From assembly GCF_029846115.1 (NCBI RefSeq), contig NZ_JARVZZ010000001.1, positions 310,001-374,000 of the forward strand: a DNA stretch of 64,000 bases. The letters are read 5' to 3'. Shown piece after piece: positions 1-15,384 of the stretch (the first letter of the stretch is position 1; the number at the start of each line of letters is the position of its first letter). Position numbers and translations under genes: made by a program. Origin of the DNA: Serratia marcescens. Lineage in GTDB: Bacteria > Pseudomonadota > Gammaproteobacteria > Enterobacterales > Enterobacteriaceae. Under the pieces are notes generated by a model, which saw nothing but the letters and a program-made list of their open reading frames with translations, searched no databases and was not told the origin of the DNA.

Positions 1-2028
1 ACATTCGTTCGTACCAAAGCAGGGCGTTCCAAGCCTGTCCGACTTACTGCAGTCATCGCGGCCGCCCTTTTCCTGGCAGGCTGTCCAAGTCGGGCCCCGC
101 AAACGCCGCCCGCCAATATACAGGACGAAGCGAGCGCCAGCTCCGATTACTACCTGCAGCAGTTGCAGCAAAGCAGCGATGATAACAAGGCTGACTGGCA
201 ATTACTTGCTATTCGCGCCTTGCTGCGTGAAGGAAAACTGCCGCAGGCCGGCGACCAGTTGAACCAGTTGCCGAAAAATCTCAGTGGCGCACAGCAGACT
301 GAACGCCAGTTGCTGACTGCCGAACTGCAGATCGCCAACAAGAGCTACGTCAGCGCCCGCAGCACGCTGGGCCACCTGGACAGCGGTTCGCTGTCGCCGA
401 ATCAGAAGGTGCGCTACTACCAGGCGCAAATCGCCGCCAATCAGGGCAAAGCATCGCTGCCATTGATCCGCGCCTATATCGCTCAGGAGCCGTTGCTGAC
501 CGGCAAACCGCACCAGGACAACCTGGATCAGACCTGGCAGGCGCTGCTGCAGCTGACGCCGCAGGAGATGAACAGCCTGGTGATCAACGCCGACGAGAAC
601 GTGCTGCAAGGCTGGCTGGATCTGCTGCGCGTCTATCAGGACAATAAGCAGGATCCCGATCTGCTGAAGGCCGGTATCAAAGACTGGCAGAACCGTTATC
701 CGAAGAACCCGGCGGCCAAAACGCTGCCGGCTCGCCTGAACCAGGTGCTGAACTTCACCCAAGCCTCCACCTCGAAAATCGCCCTGCTGCTGCCGTTGAA
801 CGGCCAGGCGAAAGTATTCGCCGACGCCATCCAGCAAGGCTTCGAAGCGGCGAAAAACGGCGGTTCCATGCCGGCGCCGCAGCCTCAAGCCGCACCACCG
901 GCCAGCGCGCCGGCCCAAACGGCGCCGGCCGATCAGGCCGCCACGGGCGACATCAACGCCAACGGCGCGGTCAGCCCTTCGGCGCAAGAGAGCCAGCCTG
1001 CCGTGACCGCCGCGCAACCCACTGCGCCGTCCAGCGCGCCGATAACGCCGCTGCAGGCCGCCAACGCGCAGGTCAAAGTGTACGACACCACCAGCCAACC
1101 GCTGGCCGCCTTGCTGAGCCAGGCGCAGCAGGATGGCGCCACCCTGGTGGTCGGCCCGCTGCTGAAAGAGAACGTCGATCAGTTGTCCGCCAGCACCACC
1201 ACGCTGAACGTACTGGCGCTCAACCAGCCGGAAACGCCGAAGGACAACCTGAACATCTGTTACTTCGCCCTGTCGCCGGAAGATGAAGCGCGCGACGCCG
1301 CCCGCCACATCTGGGAACAGCAGAAGCGTCAACCGCTGTTGCTGGTCCCGCGCGGCGCCTTCGGCGATCGCGTCGCCAAGGCCTTTAACCAGGAATGGCA
1401 GAAGCAAGGCGGGCAAACCGTACTGCGTCAGGACATCGGCTCCGCCGGCGAGCTGCGCCAAATGGTCAACAGCGGCGGCATCCGCATGACCGGTACGCCG
1501 ATGTCGAGCGCCCCGGCGCCGCAGAGCGTCACCATCGCCGGGCTAACCATTCCGGCGCCGCCGAGCGACGTGCCCGCCGCGACCGGCGGCAGCGTCGACG
1601 CGGTGTATATCGTTGCTACCCAGTCCCAGCTGACGCTGATTAAACCGATGATCGACATGGCCACCAGTTCGCGCGGCAAGCCGGCGATGTACGCCAGCTC
1701 GCGCAGCTACCAGGCCGGCGCCGGCCCGGACTTCCGTCTGGAAATGGAAGGCCTGCAGTTCAGCGATATCCCGCTGCTGGCCGGCTCAAACCCTCAGCTG
1801 TTGCAGCAGGCCAGCGCGCGCTTCCGTAACGACTACTCGCTGGTGCGCCTGTATGCGATGGGAATGGATGCCTGGACATTGGCCAACCACTTTGCTGAAA
1901 TGCGCCAGCTGCCGGGCTTCCAGGTTTCCGGCACCACCGGTACGCTGAGCGCGTCGCCGAACTGCGTGATCAACCGTAAGCTGCCTTGGCTGCAATACCG
2001 TCAGGGCACGGTCGTGCCGGTCTCTTGA
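1..2028 (+). CDS. lpoA: Penicillin-binding protein activator LpoA (5' partial)
   Basis: Outer-membrane lipoprotein that spans the periplasm and activates the transpeptidase of PBP1a in peptidoglycan synthesis. The frame is open from base 1, so only the first few codons are missing. A lipoprotein signal with lipobox LAGC is visible at bases 100-111, which puts the lipidated Cys about 36 codons into the window. An N-terminal helical TPR-like domain follows, then a Pro/Ala/Gln-rich low-complexity linker at roughly bases 870-1060, and a C-terminal periplasmic-binding-like domain ending in [19 protein letters not shown], as in E. coli LpoA. yraN starts inside its 3' end, implying translational coupling. 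Identity is clear from similarity along the whole length; the exact start cannot be given. Confidence 0.96.
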   Translation, partial: TFVRTKAGRSKPVRLTAVIAAALFLAGCPSRAPQTPPANIQDEASASSDYYLQQLQQSSDDNKADWQLLAIRALLREGKLPQAGDQLNQLPKNLSGAQQTERQLLTAELQIANKSYVSARSTLGHLDSGSLSPNQKVRYYQAQIAANQGKASLPLIRAYIAQEPLLTGKPHQDNLDQTWQALLQLTPQEMNSLVINADENVLQGWLDLLRVYQDNKQDPDLLKAGIKDWQNRYPKNPAAKTLPARLNQVLNFTQASTSKIALLLPLNGQAKVFADAIQQGFEAAKNGGSMPAPQPQAAPPASAPAQTAPADQAATGDINANGAVSPSAQESQPAVTAAQPTAPSSAPITPLQAANAQVKVYDTTSQPLAALLSQAQQDGATLVVGPLLKENVDQLSASTTTLNVLALNQPETPKDNLNICYFALSPEDEARDAARHIWEQQKRQPLLLVPRGAFGDRVAKAFNQEWQKQGGQTVLRQDIGSAGELRQMVNSGGIRMTGTPMSSAPAPQSVTIAGLTIPAPPSDVPAATGGSVDAVYIVATQSQLTLIKPMIDMATSSRGKPAMYASSRSYQAGAGPDFRLEMEGLQFSDIPLLAGSNPQLLQQASARFRNDYSLVRLYAMGMDAWTLANHFAEMRQLPGFQVSGTTGTLSASPNCVINRKLPWLQYRQGTVVPVS

Positions 2029-2378
2029 ACCCACGCGCCTCCGGGGCGGGCTATGAGTTACTGGCCCGCCGTCACCTGGAACACGCCGGGCTCACCTTCT
2101 GCGCCGCCAACGTCGCGGTGCGCGGCGGTGAGCTCGACCTCATCATGCGCGACGGTGCCACCTGGGTGTTCGTCGAAGTGCGCTACCGCCGCAACGACGC
2201 CTTCGGCGGCGCGGCCGCCAGCGTCACCTCTCGCAAACAACAGCGGCTGCTGCATGCTGCCGCCGTCTGGCTGGCGGGGCGCGGAGCCAGTTTTGACACA
2301 TCATCTTGCCGTTTTGATGTTTTGGCCATTACCGGTAGCCAGTTAGAATGGATACCCAACGCCTTCAATGCGGATTAA
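1986..2378 (+). CDS. yraN: UPF0102 family protein YraN
   Basis: Small soluble protein of 130 residues in the YraN/UPF0102 family, which has a restriction-endonuclease-like fold; its role is not established. The characteristic [10 protein letters not shown] and VFVEVRYRR segments (residues about 48-70) hold the acidic and lysine/arginine positions of the nuclease-like core, followed by [13 protein letters not shown]. The start chosen overlaps lpoA by 43 bases; it gives the family length (E. coli 131 aa) and an N-terminus that resembles the E. coli one. The lpoA-yraN-diaA-dolP order matches E. coli, so these are probably co-transcribed. Confidence 0.93.
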   Translation: MAAIPSGHGRAGLLNPRASGAGYELLARRHLEHAGLTFCAANVAVRGGELDLIMRDGATWVFVEVRYRRNDAFGGAAASVTSRKQQRLLHAAAVWLAGRGASFDTSSCRFDVLAITGSQLEWIPNAFNAD

Positions 2379-2429
2379 TCGGGGTTTTGCGGCGCAGACC
2401 GGCCCTTTGACTTAGTGGATTAATACAAC

Positions 2430-3020
2430 GTGCTGGATAGAATTAAAGCCTGTTTTACCGAAAGCATCCAAACCCAGATTGCGGCGGCGGAAGCGTTGCC
2501 GGACGCCATTTCCCGCGCTGCGATGACGCTGGTTCAATCCTTACTCAACGGCAACAAAATCCTGTGCTGCGGCAACGGCACCTCGGCGGCCAACGCGCAG
2601 CACTTTGCCGCCAGCATGATCAACCGTTTTGAAACCGAGCGCCCCAGCCTGCCGGCCATCGCCCTCAACGCCGACAACGTGGTGCTGACGGCGATCAGCA
2701 ACGATCGGCTGCACGACGAAGTGTATGCCAAGCAGGTGCGCGCGCTCGGGCACACCGGCGACGTGCTGCTGGCGATTTCCACCCGCGGCAACAGCCGTGA
2801 TATTGTGAAAGCGGTCGAGGCGGCCGTCACGCGCGATATGACCATCGTCGCGCTCACCGGCTACGACGGCGGCGAGCTGGCCGGGCTGCTCGGCCAGCAG
2901 GATGTCGAAATCCGCATCCCGTCGCACCGCAGCTCGCGCATTCAGGAAATGCATATGCTGACCGTAAACTGCCTGTGCGACCTGATAGACAATACGTTAT
3001 TCCCCCACCAGGACGATTAA
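2430..3020 (+). CDS. diaA: DnaA initiator-associating protein DiaA
   Basis: Binds DnaA and promotes its ordered assembly at oriC, supporting timely replication initiation. The protein is a 196-residue SIS (phosphosugar isomerase) fold relative, the same length as in E. coli and nearly identical to it. The SIS core is visible: [16 protein letters not shown] near residue 47 and [14 protein letters not shown] near residue 112. The start is GTG at 2430, chosen because it reproduces the conserved N-terminus [18 protein letters not shown] segment. It lies 51 bases after yraN and 9 bases before dolP. Confidence 0.96.
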   Translation: MLDRIKACFTESIQTQIAAAEALPDAISRAAMTLVQSLLNGNKILCCGNGTSAANAQHFAASMINRFETERPSLPAIALNADNVVLTAISNDRLHDEVYAKQVRALGHTGDVLLAISTRGNSRDIVKAVEAAVTRDMTIVALTGYDGGELAGLLGQQDVEIRIPSHRSSRIQEMHMLTVNCLCDLIDNTLFPHQDD

Positions 3021-3029
3021 GGAACTGAG

Positions 3030-3605
3030 ATGAAGCTAAAAGCCACATTTGCAGTGCTGTCCAGCGCCCTGCTGTTGCAAGGCTGTATCGCCGGCGTCGT
3101 CGTCGGCAGTGCGGCCGTCGCGACCAAAACCGCCACCGACCCGCGCAGCGTCGGGACCCAGGTGGATGACGGCACGCTGGAAGCCAGGGTCGAAAGCGCC
3201 CTAAGCAAAGACCAGCAGTTGAAGAAAGACGCCCGAGTGGTCGCCACCGCCTATCAGGGCAAAGTGCTGTTGACCGGCCAGTCGCCTAACGCCGATCTCA
3301 CCGCGCGCGCCAAGCAGATCGCCATGGGCGTGGAAGGCACGACCGAAGTGTATAACGAAATCCGTCAGGGCACGCCGGTCAGCCTGAGCACCGCGTCCTC
3401 CGACACCTGGATCACCACCAAGGTGCGTTCGCAGCTGCTCACCAGCGATACGGTGAAATCGTCCAACGTGAAGGTCACCACCGAAAACGGCGAAGTGTTC
3501 TTGCTGGGCCTGGTCACGCAGCAGGAAGGGCAGTCGGCGGCGCAGATCGCCAGCCAGGTCAGCGGCGTGAAGCACGTCACCACCGCCTTTACCTATGTGA
3601 AGTAA
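3030..3605 (+). CDS. dolP: Division/outer-membrane lipoprotein DolP (YraP), dual BON domain
   Basis: Outer-membrane lipoprotein that supports envelope integrity and the BAM machinery and is recruited to division sites in E. coli. The 191-residue product begins with a lipoprotein signal peptide whose lipobox is LQGC (Cys19). Two BON domains follow, about residues 45-112 and 123-190, each with the pattern of a helix followed by VLLTG/VFLLG strands. Its start is 9 bases after diaA, so it is probably in the same operon, although a sigma-E promoter is known for it in E. coli and was not resolved here. It is convergent with mtgA, with 40 bases between the stops. Confidence 0.95.
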   Translation: MKLKATFAVLSSALLLQGCIAGVVVGSAAVATKTATDPRSVGTQVDDGTLEARVESALSKDQQLKKDARVVATAYQGKVLLTGQSPNADLTARAKQIAMGVEGTTEVYNEIRQGTPVSLSTASSDTWITTKVRSQLLTSDTVKSSNVKVTTENGEVFLLGLVTQQEGQSAAQIASQVSGVKHVTTAFTYVK

Positions 3606-3645
3606 TCCGCTCTGGCGGGAGCGGCGCCGTGCCGTTCCCGCCCGC

Positions 3646-4377
3646 TTAATCCAGCTTGTTCTCTTTCAGGAAACCTTCCCCGCCCAGCTGCCGCATCTGG
3701 CGCATGATCCACTGTTGACGCTGCACCACATAGCCGGACGGCGCATCGGCCCTGAAGCGGTGCGGATTCGGCAATACCGCCGCCAGCAGCGCCGCTTCGG
3801 CCGCGCTCAGCCGTTTGGCCGGCTTATGGAAAAAGCGCTGTGAAGCCTCCTCCACGCCGAACACCCCGTCGCCGAACTCGACGATGTTCAGATACACCGT
3901 CAGAATGCGCCGCTTGGTCCACACCAGCTCGATGCCCGACGTCAATCCGGCCTCCAGACCTTTACGCAGCCAGCTGCGGCCATCCCACAGAAACAGGTTT
4001 TTGGCGGTTTGCTGCGACAGCGTGGACGCACCGCGGATGCGCGTCGGGCGCTTCTCGTTGTGGCTGAGCGCCTTTTCAATGGCCGCCACGTCGAAGCCCC
4101 AATGGTCTGGAAACTTCTGATCCTCAGCCGCCATCACCGCCAGCGCCATCTGCGGCGAGATGTCGTCCATCGACACCCAGTCCGAATGGGCGACGTAGCC
4201 GAAGTCGCCGCTCAGCCAGGCGCTGACTTGTCTCTCCACCATCACGGCGGAAAACGGCACCGGCAGGAAGGCGAAGGCCACAATGCCCAACACCCACAGG
4301 CCGAGAATCGCGATGACCCCGCGCTTCAGCCAATACCACGGGCGCAGCCACCGCCATCCGCCGAGCGATTTTCTCAT
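3646..4377 (-). CDS. mtgA: Monofunctional peptidoglycan glycosyltransferase MtgA
   Basis: Polymerises lipid II into glycan strands at the inner membrane (GT51 family). The 243-residue protein has one N-terminal membrane anchor at about residues 17-38 and the GT51 motifs in order: [12 protein letters not shown] with the catalytic Glu, [37 protein letters not shown], and [11 protein letters not shown]. It has no transpeptidase domain, as expected. The start overlaps the elbB stop by four bases (ATGA), so the two are translationally coupled. In E. coli mtgA also precedes elbB and arcB, but there it sits beside npr/yrbL; here it sits beside dolP. Confidence 0.96.
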   Translation of the reverse strand: MRKSLGGWRWLRPWYWLKRGVIAILGLWVLGIVAFAFLPVPFSAVMVERQVSAWLSGDFGYVAHSDWVSMDDISPQMALAVMAAEDQKFPDHWGFDVAAIEKALSHNEKRPTRIRGASTLSQQTAKNLFLWDGRSWLRKGLEAGLTSGIELVWTKRRILTVYLNIVEFGDGVFGVEEASQRFFHKPAKRLSAAEAALLAAVLPNPHRFRADAPSGYVVQRQQWIMRQMRQLGGEGFLKENKLD

Positions 4378-5027
4378 TCAGCCAGTTCCAGCACCCGCGC
4401 CACCAGCTTATCGATGCCGAGGGCCGCCTGCGCGATCGACGGCGCCAGCATATAGGCCGGCGTGGTCACGACTTTATGTTCGCTGTCCACCACGATATCG
4501 TCCACCGGGCAAATCACCGGCTCGCCGCCCATGGCGTCAATCACTTCTCCCAGGTCCGGATCGTTGCCAATGGTCAGCCGCGCTTGTTGATCCAGCAGTT
4601 TCGGCAACAGCGCCGGCGCGATGCACATCAGGCCAATTGGTTTGCTGGCCTTATGCATCTCACGCGTCAGACGCGCCAAATCTTCATCAACCCAACATTC
4701 CGCGCCGGCTTCGGCAAAATTGCTGAGGTTCTTGGCGGCGCCAAAGCCGCCGGGCACGATCAGCGCATCCAGCTGCGCGGCCTCCGCCAGCGCCAGCGGC
4801 TGCACCGCGCCGCGGGCAATGCGCGCCGATTCAATCAGGACATTGCGCGACTCCGCCATCTCCTCACCAGATAAGTGATTAATAACATGGCGTTGTGGTT
4901 TATCAGGCGCAAAGCACACCGCCTGCGCGCCGGCACGGTCCAACGCCAGCAGCGTCAGCACCGCTTCATGGATCTCCGTACCGTCATAAACGCCGCTGCC
5001 GCTGAGGACTACACCCACCTTTTTCAT
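4374..5027 (-). CDS. elbB: Glyoxalase/isoprenoid biosynthesis protein ElbB
   Basis: Member of the DJ-1/PfpI superfamily; the E. coli protein has glyoxalase activity and has been linked to isoprenoid production, but its physiological role is not settled. The protein has 217 residues, the same as E. coli. The nucleophile-elbow region [11 protein letters not shown] and the [12 protein letters not shown] motif are visible. The start at 5027 was chosen over longer frames because an AGGAG Shine-Dalgarno sits about 9 bases upstream and the product begins [10 protein letters not shown] as in the family. mtgA overlaps its stop. Confidence 0.95.
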   Translation of the reverse strand: MKKVGVVLSGSGVYDGTEIHEAVLTLLALDRAGAQAVCFAPDKPQRHVINHLSGEEMAESRNVLIESARIARGAVQPLALAEAAQLDALIVPGGFGAAKNLSNFAEAGAECWVDEDLARLTREMHKASKPIGLMCIAPALLPKLLDQQARLTIGNDPDLGEVIDAMGGEPVICPVDDIVVDSEHKVVTTPAYMLAPSIAQAALGIDKLVARVLELAE

Positions 5028-5125
5028 CACTCTTACTCCTGTCGTCGCTGTCAACTGGTTCGTGCTCGGAGTTGACAAACACTAATCTACATCACACATT
5101 TTAATGAATCTTCTAACAAGAGCGC

Positions 5126-5155
5126 TTACATTTGCTATGTTGTTGGCTGTATGAT
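5126..5155 (+). promoter_or_regulatory. Predicted arcZ promoter
   Basis: A TATGAT -10 hexamer at 5150-5155 is preceded by TTACAT at 5126-5131 with an 18-base spacer. It points into the sequence ending in the conserved ArcZ 3' half and predicts a start near 5161, which would give an RNA of about 115 nt, close to the 121 nt of E. coli ArcZ. In E. coli this promoter is repressed by ArcA-P; no ArcA box was assigned with confidence here. Confidence 0.6.
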
Positions 5156-5160
5156 GTTTA

Positions 5161-5275
5161 GGAATTCGCAACAACCTGCTCGACCAGAACACTGAAACCA
5201 ATACGCAGGTTCACAATTTCCCTGGTGTTGGCGCAATATTCGCGCACCCCGGCTTAGGTCGGGGTCATTTTTTTT
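5161..5275 (+). ncRNA. arcZ: Hfq-dependent small RNA ArcZ (SraH/RyhA)
   Basis: Trans-acting, Hfq-dependent sRNA that in E. coli activates rpoS and represses flhDC and other mRNAs. It is recognised by its conserved 3' half, including the seed stretch TTTCCCTGGTGTTGGCGCA at 5217-5235. The Rho-independent terminator follows, with stem CACCCCG...CGGGGT and an eight-T run ending at 5275. Position and orientation are as in E. coli: between elbB and arcB and convergent with arcB. The T-run overlaps the last three codons (Glu-Lys-Lys) and the stop of arcB, so the RNA is antisense to the arcB mRNA end. The 5' half (about 5161-5210) differs from E. coli, as expected, because only the processed 3' portion is conserved. 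Confidence 0.92.
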
Positions 5276-7604
5276 CAGCGTTCTCTACCCAAGCCCGCAG
5301 TACCTGCACATCGTTGCGCCACTCTTGCTTCAGCTCATCCACCCAATCCTGCACGTTATCCCACCAGGCCGGCAGCGTCGGCGTTTGAATCTGCTGCGCC
5401 AGCTGCTGCAGATGGCGCAGACCGACCGAACCGGCGGCTCCCTTGATCTTGTGACCTTCCTCGGTGATGCCTTTCTGATCGCGCGCCGTCATGTTGGAGT
5501 CCAGCACCGCCAGATAACCCGGCATCATTTGTTCGAACATCTCCAGGCTTTGGTGGATCAGCTGCGGGCCAACCAGATCCATGTACTGCTCCAGCATCGC
5601 GGTATCGAGTAACGACTCATTAATCTGCATCGCCTTGTGCTCCGTTTTCTTTGAAGTGTGAGAAGGTTGATGATCCCAATAGTGTTTGATGACCTGGGTC
5701 AGCGCCGGCACCGACAACGGCTTGCTCAGCACATCGTCCATGCCCGCCTCGAGATACTCTTTTTTGTCTTTCAGCACGTTGGCGGTCAGGGCCACCAGCG
5801 GCGGCAGCGCCTGCCCGGCGTAGCGTTCGCGCAGCGCCCGGGCGATGTCCAGCCCGGTCATGTCCGGCAGTTGGATATCCAGCAGCACCAGATCGAACTC
5901 GTCCGGATCGAACATTGCCAGCGCATCGTGGCCGTTCATCGCCACTTCGACGCTGTTGCCCAATTTCTCCAGCACCGAGCGCGCCACGATCACGTTCAGT
6001 TCGATATCCTCCACCAGCAGGATATGTAGCGCCGGCAACGGCAGCTCTTCTTCCTCCGGTAGCTCGCTGACGGCTTCCTGCACCGCCGGCGCCTGGATGG
6101 TCAGAGTGAAGCAAGAACCGTGCCCCTGTTCGCTGCGCACGGTGATGTCACCGCCCATGCTCTGCGCCAGCCGCTTGGAGACCGCCAACCCGATGCCGGT
6201 GCCGGTAGCCGGGCGGCCACCGCGCTGATCTTTCACCTGGTAATACATGGCGAAGATCTTGTCCTGCTCGTCCTGAGGGATGCCCATGCCCGAATCTTCC
6301 ACCTCGAACACCAGCTTCTCCTGCGCCTCGCGCCGCACGCGTACCACGATTTGCCCCTGCTGGGTGAATTTCACCGCGTTGCCGATCAGGTTCCACAAAA
6401 TCTGCCGCAGGCGCGTGCCGTCGGTCACGATCTGCTGCGGCAGCGGCGTCTGCGGCTCCATGATGAACTGCAGTCCTTTCGGCTGCGCCAGCAGGCCGGA
6501 GAGGTTCTCCAGATCCGCCAGGAAGCCGGTGAAGTCCACCGGCTGGTTGTCGAGCTGCACCTTGCGCCGCTCGAGCTTATCCATTTCGATAATGTCGTTG
6601 AAGATATTGCCGAGGGTGATGGCGCTGACGTGAATGGTCTTCAGGTATTTCAACTGCTCGTCGTTCAGCTCGGTATCGAGCAGGATGCGACTCAGGCCAA
6701 CGATGCCGTTAAGCGGCGTACGCAGCTCGTGGCTGATCGTGGAGATAAAGGTGGTCTTCTCCCTGCTGGCGTTCTCCAGCGCGTCCTGGTAGCGCTTACG
6801 CTCGGTAATATCGCGGCCGAAGCCCATCAGCCCGTGGCGTTTGCCCACCCGGTCGTAAAACGGGACCTTGCGCAGCTCGAAACAGGCCTTGCGGCCATCG
6901 GGATACACCAGCCACTGTTCGTAGGTCAGCGAGACGTTGTGGCGGAACACCTTCTCGTCGGTTTCAATGACCTTTTCGGCGATCTCCTGGCCGTAGACGT
7001 CGAACGGCGTCAGGCCGATCAGCTGCTTCTCGCTCTTGCCGGTCAGCAGCTCCATCGCGCGGTTGCAGCCGGAAAATTCTTTGTCTTCGTTGCGGTAGTA
7101 GACCAGATCCGGCGAGGCATCGAGGAAGGAGCGCAGCAGCGCCGATTGCTGGCCCAGCTCAATCTGCGCCAGTTCACGCTGTTCCATCTCTTCCGTCAGC
7201 TTGTCCATCACCTGCAGGCGCTCTTCTTCCGCCTTGATACGGTCGGCGATCTCCTGGTTCAGTTGGCTGATATTGTCCTTAAGCTGCTGATTGAGCTCCA
7301 GATCGCGGTGGCGCATCTCCTCCAGCTTGTCCACCAGCCGCGCCAGCCGCTGGCGCGACTCCTCCAGTTGCTCCACCACTACCGAGAGGAAGTAGACCGC
7401 CCACGGGGTGATCAACAGGCCGAAGAAGATCGAACGCACCACGTCGATGCTTTCCACTTCGCCGCGCAGCAGCATGGTCACCGCCATCTGCACCACCATC
7501 GCCAGCACCACCAGCGCCGAGGCCAGCAGCAGCGAGAAGCGTACCAACCCCAGTTTCACCATTAAATCGACGTAGTACTGGGCCAACACCCGGATTTGCT
7601 TCAT
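5265..7604 (-). CDS. arcB: Aerobic respiration control hybrid sensor kinase ArcB
   Basis: Inner-membrane tripartite sensor kinase that responds to quinone redox state and phosphorylates ArcA. Product is 779 residues (E. coli 778). Domains in order: two N-terminal membrane helices (about 20-80), a coiled-coil linker (about 80-150), a PAS domain with FLDASPDLVYYRNEDKEF, a HisKA H-box FISTISHELRTPLNG near residue 290, HATPase_c with GTGIGLAVS, a receiver domain with LLVEDIELN and LVLLDIQLPDMTGLD, and a C-terminal HPt domain with EEGHKIKGAAGSVGL. All three phosphorelay sites are present. The start at 7604 reproduces MKQIRVLAQYYVDLM of the family. The 3' end lies under the ArcZ terminator. Confidence 0.97.
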   Translation of the reverse strand: MKQIRVLAQYYVDLMVKLGLVRFSLLLASALVVLAMVVQMAVTMLLRGEVESIDVVRSIFFGLLITPWAVYFLSVVVEQLEESRQRLARLVDKLEEMRHRDLELNQQLKDNISQLNQEIADRIKAEEERLQVMDKLTEEMEQRELAQIELGQQSALLRSFLDASPDLVYYRNEDKEFSGCNRAMELLTGKSEKQLIGLTPFDVYGQEIAEKVIETDEKVFRHNVSLTYEQWLVYPDGRKACFELRKVPFYDRVGKRHGLMGFGRDITERKRYQDALENASREKTTFISTISHELRTPLNGIVGLSRILLDTELNDEQLKYLKTIHVSAITLGNIFNDIIEMDKLERRKVQLDNQPVDFTGFLADLENLSGLLAQPKGLQFIMEPQTPLPQQIVTDGTRLRQILWNLIGNAVKFTQQGQIVVRVRREAQEKLVFEVEDSGMGIPQDEQDKIFAMYYQVKDQRGGRPATGTGIGLAVSKRLAQSMGGDITVRSEQGHGSCFTLTIQAPAVQEAVSELPEEEELPLPALHILLVEDIELNVIVARSVLEKLGNSVEVAMNGHDALAMFDPDEFDLVLLDIQLPDMTGLDIARALRERYAGQALPPLVALTANVLKDKKEYLEAGMDDVLSKPLSVPALTQVIKHYWDHQPSHTSKKTEHKAMQINESLLDTAMLEQYMDLVGPQLIHQSLEMFEQMMPGYLAVLDSNMTARDQKGITEEGHKIKGAAGSVGLRHLQQLAQQIQTPTLPAWWDNVQDWVDELKQEWRNDVQVLRAWVENAEKK

Positions 7605-7696
7605 AGCGGCTCCCATCAGACACAATCTTTTGAATCATACCGTAAAACAGCGGTGAGATAAGGCGGCAAACGCCGAAGTGTGGCAAAGATTGCACT

Positions 7697-8635
7697 TCAG
7701 AGTGGCATTCCGGGGCGGTAGCGCCGCTTTTCATCCAGCGCGCTGCCCTGCCCGCCGTATTGCTGCAGATAAGCGCCCACCGCCTGCATGCCGCGCCAGC
7801 GGTTTTCACACCACAGTGGCGCCAGCAGCGTGGGCCGACGGGCGCTGGCGGACAGGCGGTGATACACCACCTCGCCCGGCGTGTGGCGGATCATTTCCCC
7901 GGCGCTGGCGGCGTAGTCTTCCAGCACCAGTTCGGACAAACGCCCGGCTCGCCACGCGCGGGCCAGGGTACTGCCGGTAACGACGTGCAGCGGATGCAGC
8001 TTGATGCCATCCACGCCGGACTCCACCACCCGCTGCAACGTGAGCAGATGATCGCGCTGGGTCTCGCCCGGCAACCCAACGATCAGATGGCAGCACACCT
8101 TCAGCCCGCGCTGCCGAGCCCGTTGCGCGGTCTGCTGATAGCAGCGGAAATCATGGCCGCGGTTGATGCGTTTGAGCGTTTTATCGTGCGCCGTCTGCAG
8201 CCCCAGCTCCAGCCACACTTCGTAACCCTGTTCGCGATATCCCGTCAGCAGATCCAATGCGGCGGGCGGCACGCAATCCGGCCGGGTGCCGACGCACAGG
8301 CCGACCATCTCGCTCTGTGCCAACGCCTGCCGATACATCGACGCCAGTAGTTCGACCTCCGCATAGGTGCTGGTATAGGCCTGGAAATAGGCCAGATAGC
8401 GCTGCGCCCGGTCGACCCGCGCGGCCTGCCGCGCCAGCTGTTCGGCGATACTTTGCCGCTGCATCGCCTCATCGGCGAATGAAGCGACGTTGCAAAACGT
8501 ACAGCCGCCGCGCCCCAACGTGCCGTCGCGGTTAGGGCAGCTGAATCCGCCGTGCAGCGTGAGTTTATGGATCTTTTCGCCATAGCGGCGCTGGAGATCT
8601 GCGCCAAACATATTGACTAATTGCGGCAACTGCAT
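7697..8635 (-). CDS. yhcC: Radical SAM protein YhcC (TIGR01212 family)
   Basis: Radical SAM enzyme of unknown substrate, distantly related to Elp3. The 312-residue protein carries the cluster-binding cysteines in the arrangement C-x11-C-x2-C at about residues 27-42, with the final CTFCN. A glycine-rich SAM-binding segment follows, and the LIVGLPGETQRDHL and GIKLHPLHVV motifs are typical of this subfamily. It is transcribed away from gltB, with a 691-base control region between them. In E. coli the same neighbours arcB-yhcC-gltB occur. No function should be assigned beyond the family. Confidence 0.92.
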   Translation of the reverse strand: MQLPQLVNMFGADLQRRYGEKIHKLTLHGGFSCPNRDGTLGRGGCTFCNVASFADEAMQRQSIAEQLARQAARVDRAQRYLAYFQAYTSTYAEVELLASMYRQALAQSEMVGLCVGTRPDCVPPAALDLLTGYREQGYEVWLELGLQTAHDKTLKRINRGHDFRCYQQTAQRARQRGLKVCCHLIVGLPGETQRDHLLTLQRVVESGVDGIKLHPLHVVTGSTLARAWRAGRLSELVLEDYAASAGEMIRHTPGEVVYHRLSASARRPTLLAPLWCENRWRGMQAVGAYLQQYGGQGSALDEKRRYRPGMPL

Positions 8636-9326
8636 AATCTTGGTGATTCTCTGTGTTCAAAGCCGCGATGCTAATAAGAAACGGCTTTTCCCGCGATGAC
8701 AGAGATCAACGCTTTCCCCGCAAGGCGCCACCAGGCATAACTATTCACCATAAACGCAAATCAATTCACTATAATTCTGATGAATTATTCTAATCGTCGC
8801 GCAACCGTTAACGGCAATATGACAATGCGGTGAAAAACAGTGACAAACATCAACAAAGAAATATCTTATAGAATAAAATTCTGCCATTAACCCCCGCACT
8901 AGCATGGTGCAGAGATTAAGGGGTTGCACTATAGTGAGACAGCTCACACTTCTGTGGGGATCGGCGTTGCCCCACGATAGTGCAAAAACGCATTAAACAC
9001 CTTATCTTTCAAATAAATAAACATCATCAATTCGATAAGAATCTATCTTAAGCCCACATTTGACCTGCGAATTCTTTCTCGCTAAGTTGGAAGTCCGCTG
9101 GAAGCTTTCTGGACGGGCAAACGTCTCGTCATATTTATGCAGTAATTGAAGACTCCCTCTTAAAACAAGTCCTATACCACTTGTGAGACCGTCACGAGAG
9201 GCCATTGATGGAGGGCGGAAAAGCAGATTGGCGGGGTTAACTTGCTGATTGGACTTCTGCCTGAAATTGGGAAGCCCCCTCGCAGTAGGTTGTGAGAGTC
9301 ACGCAGAGCCTGGGGAGGTTCACGAT
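8636..9326. promoter_or_regulatory. yhcC-gltB divergent control region and long gltB leader
   Basis: This 691-base stretch has no convincing gene. It is AT-rich at 8740-8890. GCAC-TAGCAT-GGTGC at 8896-8910 fits the NtrC half-site spacing exactly, and a weaker GCACTATAGTGAG lies 30 bases further on at 8926-8938. AGTGA-GACAGC-TCACA at 8933-8948 matches CRP half-sites in nine of ten positions. A GG-N10-GC element with TTGC intact (GG at 8957-8958, TTGC at 8967-8970) resembles a sigma-54 promoter and would start transcription near 8982, leaving a leader of about 345 nt. In E. coli gltBD is controlled by Lrp, IHF, CRP and nitrogen status. The site calls are by eye only. Confidence 0.5.
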
Positions 9327-15220
<5,894 letters not shown>

Positions 15221-15237
15221 ACCTTCCGTACCGCCAA

Positions 15238-15267
15238 AGGCCCGGCACGTTGCCGGGCCTCTGTTTT
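15238..15267 (+). terminator. gltBD Rho-independent terminator
   Basis: A perfect 10-base stem AGGCCCGGCA/TGCCGGGCCT with a three-base loop is followed by CTGTTTT. It lies 17 bases after the gltD stop. Confidence 0.88.
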
Positions 15268-15384
15268 AGCCTGCCACGCTTTGTAACAACCTCCCCTCTC
15301 CTCACCGTCTCAACGCGCTATAGTATTGAGTTAGCACCATTGCGGGGCGCGGCTGCGCCTGACACCGAGATAAGGATAGCGAAC

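Noticed and set aside
6120..7565. A 481-codon open frame antisense to arcB
   Set aside because: Low-complexity shadow of the arcB codons; no signal, motif or ribosome site.
8741..9205. Two short minus-strand frames between yhcC and gltB (8741-8947 and 9002-9205)
   Set aside because: No ribosome site, no family resemblance, and they overlap the predicted regulatory sites; treated as non-coding.
15250..15384. Upstream extension of the secreted protein gene
   Set aside because: The extension covers the gltBD terminator tail and hides the signal peptide; the ATG at 15385 with AAGGAT is preferred.
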